From Glaciecola sp034112105 (GTDB taxonomy: Bacteria > Pseudomonadota > Gammaproteobacteria > Enterobacterales > Alteromonadaceae), in NCBI GenBank assembly GCA_034112105.1, contig JAWUVZ010000077.1, forward strand, positions 1 to 40,703: a DNA stretch of 40,703 bases, written 5' to 3'. Made by a program: the position numbers and the translations under genes. The notes under the pieces were generated by a model, which made no database searches, was not told the DNA's origin, and saw only the letters and a program-made list of their open reading frames with translations. Positions 17,391 to 24,987 of the stretch are shown piece by piece. Numbering within the stretch: position 1 is the first letter of the stretch; the number at the start of each line of letters is the position of its first letter.

Positions 17391-18376
17391 TGTCAAAAAA
17401 TCTAAAGATCGCTGTTACACCTGGTGAGCCGGCGGGTATTGGCCCAGACCTCATTATTATGTTATCCCAGCAACACTGGGATGCTCAGTTGGTGGTCTAT
17501 GCCGACGCGAATATGTTGCAAGAGCGGGCAAAACTGCTTGGTATTAAGTTAGATATTATTCCTTATGAAGAGGATAGTCCTTACCTGCAGCAACCCGGAC
17601 AATTAATTGTTAAGCATATTCCGGTAAAAGTTCCGGTGATCGCTGGAGAGTTAGACAGCGAGAATGGTCATTATGTTGTTGAGACCCTGCGTCAAGCATG
17701 CGATGAGAATATTAGTGGCAAATTCGACGCTGTTGTTACTGGTCCTGTGCACAAAGGAATAATAAATAGAGCAGGTATTTCGTTCAGTGGCCACACAGAA
17801 TTTTTTGCCAATCAATCTAACTGCAGCGACGTAGTTATGATGCTGGCAACTGAAGGTTTGCGTGTGTGTCTAGCGACAACACATATTCCATTGCAATATG
17901 TTTCACAAGCAATCACACCAGAGCGTCTCGACAAAGTGATTCATATTATCCATACCGACATGAAACTAAAATTCGGTATCGAATCACCTACAATCTACGT
18001 TTGTGGTCTAAATCCGCATGCGGGAGAAGATGGCCATTTAGGTAAAGAAGAAATATTAGTTATCACCCCTAAATTGAACGAACTGCGCGCACAAGGTATT
18101 GACTTAGTAGGCCCGCTGCCTGCAGATACTATTTTCCAACCTAAATATTTAGAGAAGGCTGATGCTGTATTGGCGATGTATCACGATCAAGGTTTACCAG
18201 TATTGAAATATAAAGGCTTCGGTGCATCAGTGAATATTACTCTTGGCCTCCCTTTCATCAGAACCTCTGTCGATCACGGCACTGCCGCTGATCTTGCTGG
18301 TTCAGGCAAGATCGATTGTGGTAGTTTCAGTATGGCGATAAAAAAAGCCATCAAGTTGGCTGGGAAAAAGACATGA
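17390..18376 (+). CDS. pdxA: 4-hydroxythreonine-4-phosphate dehydrogenase PdxA
   Basis: PdxA oxidises 4-phosphohydroxy-L-threonine with NAD in pyridoxal 5'-phosphate synthesis. The product is then condensed by PdxJ. The 328 residues carry the family signatures TPGEPAGIGPD at the N-terminus, the metal-binding SGHTEF and YHDQGL histidines, CGLNPHAGEDG, PADTIF, and TSVDHGTA near the end. It is cytoplasmic and of typical length. It overlaps surA by one base and rsmA by four bases (ATGA), placing it firmly inside the lptD operon. Confidence 0.96.
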   Translation: MSKNLKIAVTPGEPAGIGPDLIIMLSQQHWDAQLVVYADANMLQERAKLLGIKLDIIPYEEDSPYLQQPGQLIVKHIPVKVPVIAGELDSENGHYVVETLRQACDENISGKFDAVVTGPVHKGIINRAGISFSGHTEFFANQSNCSDVVMMLATEGLRVCLATTHIPLQYVSQAITPERLDKVIHIIHTDMKLKFGIESPTIYVCGLNPHAGEDGHLGKEEILVITPKLNELRAQGIDLVGPLPADTIFQPKYLEKADAVLAMYHDQGLPVLKYKGFGASVNITLGLPFIRTSVDHGTAADLAGSGKIDCGSFSMAIKKAIKLAGKKT

Positions 18377-19194
18377 GTCAAAAGCATTTAGGCCACACAG
18401 CAAGAAAACGCTTTGGTCAGAACTTTTTGCATGATCAATATGTGATTGACCAAATAGTATCCGCTATCAACCCAAAACCAGGCGAAAACTTGGTAGAGAT
18501 TGGACCTGGCTTGGGCGCGTTAACTGACCTCGTTGCCGAAGAAGTGGATCATTTGACCGTTGTTGAGCTTGATAGAGACTTAGCAAAAAGGCTACGTGAA
18601 CATCCATTCTTAGGTAAAAAATTAACTGTTATAGAAGAAGATGCATTGAAATTTGATTTCGCTAGCTTAGTTAAAACAGACGGTGATTTAAGGATTTTTG
18701 GTAACCTCCCCTACAATATTTCAACGCCATTAATGTTCCATTTGTTTTCTTTCACTAAAAAAGTCAAGGATATGCACTTCATGTTACAAAATGAAGTGGT
18801 AAAGCGTCTATGTGCGACCCACGGTGACAAGCTTTATGGTCGTCTATCGGTCATGGCACAATATTATTGTCAGCCCATTCCTGTTGTCGCTGTTCCACCA
18901 AGCGCATTTAAACCTGCCCCAAAAGTAGACTCTGCTTTTGTTAGGCTCATTCCGCATGCGACACCACCAGCTCAAGTTGATAACATCGATCGATTACAAC
19001 AAGTCGTTACTACTGCATTTAATCAGCGTAGAAAGACTATTCGTAATAGCTTAAAAGAGTTAATGACGCATGAAGAAATAGAAGCATTGGGTATAAAACC
19101 CGAATTAAGAGCCGAAGCCTTATCTTTACAGCAGTTTGCTTTGCTAGCAAATCACGTTGAAAAGAAGCGTGTAGAAGCTGGAATAGAAGCATAA
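18373..19194 (+). CDS. rsmA: 16S rRNA A1518/A1519 dimethyltransferase RsmA (KsgA)
   Basis: RsmA dimethylates two adjacent adenines in the 3'-terminal helix of 16S rRNA using S-adenosylmethionine and acts as a late checkpoint of small-subunit assembly. The 273-residue protein shows RFGQNFLHD at the N-terminus, the SAM-binding VEIGPGLGALT, the acidic VVELDRDL strand end, and the catalytic NLPYNIS motif. The C-terminal helical domain is intact. The start ATG overlaps the pdxA stop. Loss of this gene gives kasugamycin resistance in other bacteria. Confidence 0.96.
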   Translation: MSQKHLGHTARKRFGQNFLHDQYVIDQIVSAINPKPGENLVEIGPGLGALTDLVAEEVDHLTVVELDRDLAKRLREHPFLGKKLTVIEEDALKFDFASLVKTDGDLRIFGNLPYNISTPLMFHLFSFTKKVKDMHFMLQNEVVKRLCATHGDKLYGRLSVMAQYYCQPIPVVAVPPSAFKPAPKVDSAFVRLIPHATPPAQVDNIDRLQQVVTTAFNQRRKTIRNSLKELMTHEEIEALGIKPELRAEALSLQQFALLANHVEKKRVEAGIEA

Positions 19195-19210
19195 AAGGCA
19201 GAATAACAGT

Positions 19211-19585
19211 ATGAATAAATCATTAGAGATTAGCACAAAAACGACATTTATTGGCCTTCAAGATACTGGCGACGAAACCCCTATTTACGTTTTCAGCTAC
19301 ACAGTGAGCATTAACAATAATCTGTCTCAACCCGCTCAGCTTAAGAACCGATATTGGTTAATTACTAATGGCGACGGTGAAAAAGTAGAGGTACAAGGTG
19401 AAGGTGTTGTGGGCGAACAACCTATTATTCAGCCGAATGAGAGCTTTGAATACACAAGCGCGTCAATGATTAAGACTGAAGTTGGAACGATGGAAGGTTA
19501 TTACGAATTTGAATTTGCTGACGGGCAACTTCATCGAGAACCGATCCCCGTATTTAATTTATCAAAGCCAAATAGCATCCATTAG
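19211..19585 (+). CDS. apaG: ApaG protein (Co2+/Mg2+ efflux-associated, DUF525)
   Basis: ApaG is a small single-domain beta-sandwich protein (fibronectin III-like fold) of unclear biochemical role. It is always found near apaH and was linked to cobalt sensitivity. The 124 residues have the family features: YVFSYTVSINN, RYWLITNGDG, VQGEGVVGEQP and the C-terminal EPIPVFNL. No signal peptide. It lies 16 bp after rsmA and 8 bp before apaH, so it is co-transcribed with both. Confidence 0.95.
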   Translation: MNKSLEISTKTTFIGLQDTGDETPIYVFSYTVSINNNLSQPAQLKNRYWLITNGDGEKVEVQGEGVVGEQPIIQPNESFEYTSASMIKTEVGTMEGYYEFEFADGQLHREPIPVFNLSKPNSIH

Positions 19586-19593
19586 TTTTTGCT

Positions 19594-20400
19594 ATGAATA
19601 ATTATGTCGTTGGCGATATTCAGGGGTGTTACAAAGGATTACGCAAACTGCTTCAGAGTGCTAGGTTTGATCCGAAAAAAGATAAGTTATGGGCCGTGGG
19701 AGACCTGATTGCACGTGGCCCGCAGTCACTCGAAACACTTGAATTTTTAAAGGACTTAGGTACACCACATTTCGATACCGTATTAGGTAATCACGACTTA
19801 CATCTTATTGCGATGGCTCATGGCATAAGCACGCCCAAACCGGTCGATAAATTAGACCCTTTAATTAAACACAAATCATTTAATAACCTCATCGACTGGT
19901 TGTGTACTAAAAAATTGGCTTTAACGCCAGCAAAAAATCACTTCATATCACACGCTGGCTTGTATCCGATGTGGTCTACAAAAAGAGCTATTTCACTTTC
20001 AGATGAGGTTAGTGAAGCTTTAACAGGTAGTCATAGACTTCAATTTTTGAAGAAAATGTATGATAATTCCCCAGCAATTTGGAACGACAACTTAGAAGGT
20101 GCTGACCGTCTTAGGTTTGTCGTAAACGCCTTAACGCGAATGCGTTTTTTAAATGGTGAAGCGCTCGAATTCAAAACTAAATGTCACTCCGATCTCGCAC
20201 CTGCAGAATTGACACCTTGGTACCTTTGCCCCAATCCTAGTTTGAAGAAAAAAAAAGTTCTTTTATTCGGTCATTGGGCATCTTTAATGGGTGAAACTAA
20301 TAATGAAAATGTAATTGCACTCGATACCGGGTTTGTATGGGGTAAGAAAATGACACTTTATTGCATTGAAACAAAGCAATTTTTTTCGCAAACAGCTTAA
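19594..20400 (+). CDS. apaH: Bis(5'-nucleosyl)-tetraphosphatase (symmetrical) ApaH
   Basis: ApaH splits Ap4A and related dinucleotides symmetrically into two ADP and also removes Np4 caps from RNA. The 268-residue protein has the metallophosphoesterase signatures VGDIQGC, GDLIARGP and LGNHD, with the later histidine motifs in SHAGLYP and LFGHWAS. It is the last gene of the lptD operon. Its TAA stop codon forms part of a candidate sigma-28 promoter for the chemotaxis gene that follows. Confidence 0.95.
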   Translation: MNNYVVGDIQGCYKGLRKLLQSARFDPKKDKLWAVGDLIARGPQSLETLEFLKDLGTPHFDTVLGNHDLHLIAMAHGISTPKPVDKLDPLIKHKSFNNLIDWLCTKKLALTPAKNHFISHAGLYPMWSTKRAISLSDEVSEALTGSHRLQFLKKMYDNSPAIWNDNLEGADRLRFVVNALTRMRFLNGEALEFKTKCHSDLAPAELTPWYLCPNPSLKKKKVLLFGHWASLMGETNNENVIALDTGFVWGKKMTLYCIETKQFFSQTA

Positions 20401-20424
20401 AGAAAAATAGTTGCTTTCCGATAC
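20398..20424 (+). promoter_or_regulatory. Candidate FliA (sigma-28) promoter of the chemoreceptor gene
   Basis: TAAAGAAA, an 11-base spacer and TCCGATAC match the flagellar sigma-28 consensus (TAAAGTTT-N11-GCCGATAA) in the key TAAAG and CCGATA cores at the exact spacing. The -35 element contains the apaH stop codon. The predicted start is about 115 bp before the chemoreceptor ATG. This would couple the receptor to flagellar gene expression. Confidence 0.65.
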
Positions 20425-20545
20425 CTTTAAGTAGACATAGTTATAAAACTGCGTACGCGGGTGTTAGGTGAAATCAACTACACTAAATCAGATGTTCAGA
20501 AAGTCGTAATTGTTGCCACAAAATAAGATAATTAAGGGTCAAAAA

Positions 20546-22570
20546 ATGAATTTTACAGTAAAAATGCGAGTCATTAGCGGATTTACTATCATCAGTTTTC
20601 TGCTCGTGTTGTTAAGTATACTTTCGCTTGTCAGTCTAAATAAGATTGAGAGTGCTACTGAAGAGGTTAGTGAATTAGCGTTGCCGACCGTCGGTGGCAG
20701 CAATAGCTTAAAAGCATCGTTCCTTAATATGGGACGCTTGACCTTTGAAGCGTATGTAACGACCAATCAAAGTGAATTAAATGAGAAGCTTGCCGCATTT
20801 GAGGCGAGCAAAAGTAGTTTTGAGGAAGAACTGGCTGAGTTACGCGATGTTGTTCAATCTGAAAGTAACTTAAAAAGTGCCCTTAGTGCTGTGGAAGTTG
20901 TTTATGACAGCTACTCTGCAAATGCAATCAAGGTCTACAATAATCACCTTTTAAAACAAGATCTCAACGATAGTGTGAAATCTAAATACGCTACTATTGA
21001 GGAAAGTGCTGATGACGCGACATCTTTACTCTTAGACTTTGCCGATTTAGATATGGTCGTTGACTCCACTTTACTCTCCAAAGTAGCGGTTGAAGGGGTA
21101 GCACTAGAATCAAATTTACTGTCCATTCTATCCTCTGTTGCTGAGTATGTTTCTAGCGAAACATTACAGCGAGCTGAAATTCGTGGGCAAGGAGTGCTTG
21201 TCATGATGACTCAAGCTGAGGAGCGTTTTGCTAGCATGCGAGATACAGCCGATGGAAAGGATGATACTGGTACGTTGGATGATGTAAGTGATTTAATAGA
21301 AACAATTAAAGAAACCATTTTAGGGTCCAGTGGCATTCTAACTAATCAAGTAAGTATGCTAGAAAGAGCAATTGACTCAGAAAGATTTTTAATCGCATCG
21401 GATGAAGATATTTCTCGAGGACTCAATTCATTAGAAAATTTACTAAAACTGGCGAATAATAAAGCTTCATCAGTAAAGCAGGGCGTAAGTGACCAAGTTG
21501 GATCGAGCATTCAGTGGGTTATTATTATGGTATTGGTATCTCTTGGTATTGCTGCGTTTACCGCTTACAAAAGCGTAACGGCCATTACAAAACCGTTAGC
21601 TAGAGTCAATGAGTTGCTCAGAATAGCCTCTTCTGGTGACCTCACACATCGCTTAGATGATTCTTCAACAGACGAGTTCGGAGTACTTTCAAAAAACTGC
21701 AACTCTCTCATTCAAAATCTTAAGACATTGATTGAAGGGATTCATGGCAGAGCTGAGCAACTTGCAGCAGCGTCAGGTGAAACATCTTCAGTAACCGAGC
21801 AAACAACAAGATCCATACAGGAGCAGAAATCTCAAATATCACAAGTTGCTGCGGCAACAACTGAAATGCATAGTACGTCTCAATTAGTATTGCAAAACGC
21901 TGACGATACTCTTAAAGAAATTGGCCACGCCGATGAAGAAGCTGAAAAAGTGAAGCAAATTTCAATGGAAAATAAGCGCTCAATTGAAGTGCTTGCTCAT
22001 GATGTGCAAGAAGCAGCTAACGTTATCAATAAACTTCATGAAGACAGTGCCTCAATTGGCGGTATTCTTGACGTTATTCGCGGTGTGGCAGACCAGACTA
22101 ACCTACTCGCGTTAAACGCTGCTATCGAAGCCGCCAGAGCTGGTGAGCAGGGCCGCGGATTTGCAGTAGTTGCGGATGAAGTTCGTACCTTAGCAAGTCG
22201 GACTCAAAAATCGACTCAAGAAATTAATTCAATGATAGAAGTATTGCAGGCTGGAGCTGAAAAAGCGGTAACAGTTATGACCCAAGGTAAACAGCAAGCC
22301 GAGATTTGTGTAGCGCAAACTGAAAAAGCGGCGCAAGCGCTAGATTTGATAACAGACGCTGTGCACAAAGCGCATGAAGTTAGCACTCGAATTGAACAAG
22401 CCGCGCGCGAGCAGAATCAGGTCTCCGCTGAAATTAGCGAGAAACTTGAGACCATCGTTGGTATTGCCGAAGAAACAACCTTAGGTGCTCAACAGACAAC
22501 GATGTCAAGCGCTGAAGTTGCTAGACTAGCCGACGAACTGCAAGAATCTATTGGCACATTTAAAGTCTAA
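20546..22570 (+). CDS. Methyl-accepting chemotaxis protein
   Basis: This transmembrane chemoreceptor would control the CheA kinase through CheW. It is read from the ATG at 20546, which follows AAGGG; the upstream TTG is unsupported. The 674 residues comprise TM1 (about 12-32), a long periplasmic helical sensor (about 33-322), TM2 (about 323-341), HAMP (about 342-394) and a cytoplasmic signalling hairpin with the conserved tip DQTNLLALNAAIEAARAGE (about 515-535) followed by GRGFAVVADEVR. No C-terminal CheR-docking pentapeptide is present (it ends IGTFKV). The sensor is of the all-helical type, and the ligand cannot be read from the sequence. Confidence 0.93.
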   Translation: MNFTVKMRVISGFTIISFLLVLLSILSLVSLNKIESATEEVSELALPTVGGSNSLKASFLNMGRLTFEAYVTTNQSELNEKLAAFEASKSSFEEELAELRDVVQSESNLKSALSAVEVVYDSYSANAIKVYNNHLLKQDLNDSVKSKYATIEESADDATSLLLDFADLDMVVDSTLLSKVAVEGVALESNLLSILSSVAEYVSSETLQRAEIRGQGVLVMMTQAEERFASMRDTADGKDDTGTLDDVSDLIETIKETILGSSGILTNQVSMLERAIDSERFLIASDEDISRGLNSLENLLKLANNKASSVKQGVSDQVGSSIQWVIIMVLVSLGIAAFTAYKSVTAITKPLARVNELLRIASSGDLTHRLDDSSTDEFGVLSKNCNSLIQNLKTLIEGIHGRAEQLAAASGETSSVTEQTTRSIQEQKSQISQVAAATTEMHSTSQLVLQNADDTLKEIGHADEEAEKVKQISMENKRSIEVLAHDVQEAANVINKLHEDSASIGGILDVIRGVADQTNLLALNAAIEAARAGEQGRGFAVVADEVRTLASRTQKSTQEINSMIEVLQAGAEKAVTVMTQGKQQAEICVAQTEKAAQALDLITDAVHKAHEVSTRIEQAAREQNQVSAEISEKLETIVGIAEETTLGAQQTTMSSAEVARLADELQESIGTFKV

Positions 22571-22653
22571 AGCTTCTGCTTTTCAAAGGCACACAAACTA
22601 AACATAGCTACAATATTTAAGTTTGAGTAAAAGAAATTGAGCGTAGAAACAGG

Positions 22654-22689
22654 AAAAAGCGATTTCGGATTAATTCGAAATCGCTTTTT
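22654..22689. terminator. Bidirectional terminator between the chemoreceptor gene and lysC
   Basis: A perfect 14-bp stem, AAAAAGCGATTTCG with CGAAATCGCTTTTT, has an 8-base loop. The A and T ends make it work in both directions for the convergent genes. Confidence 0.9.
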
Positions 22690-22724
22690 AATATGTTAAT
22701 GCTTATCCTTTATAGCTAATCTAG

Positions 22725-24074
22725 CTACTCAAATAACGCTTTGTGCAATACCTTAACGACTTCTTCACTGTCTGTATTACTAACGACAAACGACAAGTTA
22801 TGTGGGTTTGCACCGAAACATATCATGCGCAAGTTGAAGTCTGTTACAGCCTCAAATATCTTACTCGAGACACCTGTAGAACTGTGCATATTATTACCCA
22901 CAACAGTCACTACATCATACCCTTGCTCAACCGTTACATCACAAATTGTGCTTAATTCCGAAAGCGTTTCTTTGTTCATTTTTTCAGAAACAGAATTAGG
23001 TGGATTATCGAGCGTAAACGATACTGAGATCTCAGAAGTCGTTACCAAATCCACTGACAAATTATATTTTGCAATAATTGTAAAAACACTCTGTAGGAAA
23101 CCCTGAGCATACATCATTTTGGGAGTCTTTACGGTAACCATAACTTGGTCTTTACGCCTGGTTATGGCTCTATATGAAGGTTCATGCTTACAGTCTCTGA
23201 CAATCCAAGTGCCTCCCTTATCTGGTTCGCGGCTAGAGCCTACAAACACCTTTATATCTTGCCTAAGCGCTGGTTCCATTGTTGCTGGATGTAGCACTTT
23301 GGCACCAAAAGTTGCCATTTCTGCGGCTTCTTCAAAACTCAGTTCGGATAAAGGACGTGCTTTGTCGGTTATGCGCGGGTCAGTTGTATAGACGCCAATT
23401 ACATCAGTCCATATTTCGCAGGTTTCTGCATCAATTGCCTCGGCTAACAAAGCTGCTGTAAAATCAGAACCGCCGCGGCCAAGCGTAGTTGTTCTGCCCT
23501 GCTCATCAGCACCAACGAAACCTTGAGTGACAATCACGGAAGTATATAATTCGGGGATTAACAATGACTGTGCAAGTTGTTTTATAACGTCAATATGGGG
23601 TGCGGCCTGACCAAACATTGAGTCAGTGCGCATAACTTTTCTAACATCAAAATTGCTCGCTGAAACAGCAAACTCCCTAAGTACCGCAGCAAACAATAAC
23701 GAAGACATGCGTTCGCCCATCGACAACAGCGCATCTTTTAAATCGTCTCTGAAATTGATTTCTTCATGTTTTGCTAAATCGGTTAGTTCAACTAACAATG
23801 CATTAAGCTTGTCACTAACCTCTTCTGGTTTTTTTAACTTAGCGACAATAGCGAGCTCAACTACTTTGATGCTCTCTACAATTTCTTTAATTTGTTGACG
23901 AGTCAAAGCTGTATTAGCTAGCGCCACTAAATGATTGGTCACACCAGCAGCAGCGCTAACTACCACAATTCTAGTATTGCTGTTGTTTGCAATTATTTTT
24001 GCACAATTACCCATAGCCTCATAGGTGGCTACGCTAGTTCCGCCAAATTTGGCAACATTCAACGCTGAATTCAT
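22725..24074 (-). CDS. lysC: Lysine-sensitive aspartokinase (aspartokinase III)
   Basis: LysC phosphorylates aspartate, the first step to lysine, threonine, methionine and diaminopimelate. The 449 residues equal the E. coli LysC length. The kinase domain begins with KFGGTSVA (Lys9) and contains TTLGRGGSDFTAALLA and the MATFGAKVLHPAT region. Two ACT modules at the C-terminus (from about 305; VDLVTTSEISVSFTL and MICFGANPHNLSF) should bind lysine for feedback inhibition. There is no homoserine dehydrogenase fusion, which excludes ThrA/MetL. The short 72-bp gap to the upstream DUF192 gene leaves no space for a lysine riboswitch, so any transcriptional control by lysine must act elsewhere. Confidence 0.95.
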   Translation of the reverse strand: MNSALNVAKFGGTSVATYEAMGNCAKIIANNSNTRIVVVSAAAGVTNHLVALANTALTRQQIKEIVESIKVVELAIVAKLKKPEEVSDKLNALLVELTDLAKHEEINFRDDLKDALLSMGERMSSLLFAAVLREFAVSASNFDVRKVMRTDSMFGQAAPHIDVIKQLAQSLLIPELYTSVIVTQGFVGADEQGRTTTLGRGGSDFTAALLAEAIDAETCEIWTDVIGVYTTDPRITDKARPLSELSFEEAAEMATFGAKVLHPATMEPALRQDIKVFVGSSREPDKGGTWIVRDCKHEPSYRAITRRKDQVMVTVKTPKMMYAQGFLQSVFTIIAKYNLSVDLVTTSEISVSFTLDNPPNSVSEKMNKETLSELSTICDVTVEQGYDVVTVVGNNMHSSTGVSSKIFEAVTDFNLRMICFGANPHNLSFVVSNTDSEEVVKVLHKALFE

Positions 24075-24146
24075 TTACTTTTATTTTCCTTTTAATTAAT
24101 CCAAAGAAACATGTTATGCACAACTGCTCGGCGTAGCGAATACAGA

Positions 24147-24719
24147 CTACTTAAATGAAGGATGCTTAACACGGCCTTCTATAGATATTTTATCACCCAC
24201 TTTGACCCCCTTTTTGGCAAACCATCCCTGATTCATTTCCAAAGCATAAAGTACCTGCTTGGATGATTTTACCGAAGTAAGGTCGTGGGGTTTTAATTGC
24301 TTAATATCTACTATCTGACCATCTACTGTAATATAAGCTAAATCTAAGGCAACGAAGGTGTTCTTCATCCATATACTTGCTATACGCTCGTCATCAAACT
24401 GAAAAAGCATGCCGCAGTCTTCACACAAACTTTTACGATACATTAGTCCAAGCGCTCTTTCTTCAAAAGAGTCGGCAAACTCAACTTGAAGAGATATGTT
24501 AGCAAACTCGATATTTATATGACCGTCATTCGCTAGTAAGGCTAGCTCTTCTTGAGTTAGTTCATCACTAGCATCCATTATTACTTGGTTTGCATCAGCC
24601 TTAAGATGCTTGGCTAAATCGGTTGTATTGCCTTTTTGTGCTAAAGCTTGTACTGACAATAGCGAGGTAAATATAATGGCAACTAAGCCAATGGCACCGC
24701 TGTATAAGTATTCTTTCAC
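24147..24719 (-). CDS. Exported DUF192 family protein
   Basis: The 190-residue protein begins with a GTG codon at 24719 that is preceded by AAGGA at correct spacing. It has a signal peptide (about 1-27, ending ALA) and a DUF192 domain (about 68-185) with the family motifs FADSFEERALGLMYR, CGMLFQFD, IWMKNTFVALDLAYI and YALEMNQGWF. DUF192 proteins are small periplasmic beta-proteins of unknown function. The pair Cys98/Cys101 in CEDCG could form a disulfide. It lies upstream of lysC on the same strand with a 72-bp gap and may be co-transcribed, although a functional link is not obvious. Confidence 0.88.
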   Translation of the reverse strand: MKEYLYSGAIGLVAIIFTSLLSVQALAQKGNTTDLAKHLKADANQVIMDASDELTQEELALLANDGHINIEFANISLQVEFADSFEERALGLMYRKSLCEDCGMLFQFDDERIASIWMKNTFVALDLAYITVDGQIVDIKQLKPHDLTSVKSSKQVLYALEMNQGWFAKKGVKVGDKISIEGRVKHPSFK

Positions 24720-24882
24720 GACGCAATCCTTGTTGTGGTTGTTATCAACGTATCTTGTTTTAATTACGTTGTTTGATCATTGTCCATTGAGTACCACTTA
24801 GTATATATGTAAGTCAAATGTCTGTTGATGACTTTTTTATTCTTTACAGAAAAATTTAGCACTACGCTACAAAATAAATAAA

Positions 24883-24921
24883 AAAAACGCCGAGCCCCTT
24901 ATGCAGAGCCTCAGCGTTTTT
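24883..24921 (-). terminator. Terminator downstream of acnB
   Basis: AAAAACGC pairs with GCGTTTTT and, after one mismatch, GAG pairs with CTC. On the minus strand the stem ends in a run of eight T. It lies 67 bp past the acnB stop and separates acnB from the DUF192 gene. Confidence 0.8.
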
Positions 24922-24987
24922 AGTAGTTATCATATACGCGTAAACGTTGCGTAAACAGCCGTTTACCTTATTAACATTGAATCGAAA

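Noticed and set aside
22741..23898. Plus-strand frames across lysC
   Set aside because: Shadow frames; the minus-strand LysC alignment is continuous over the whole region.
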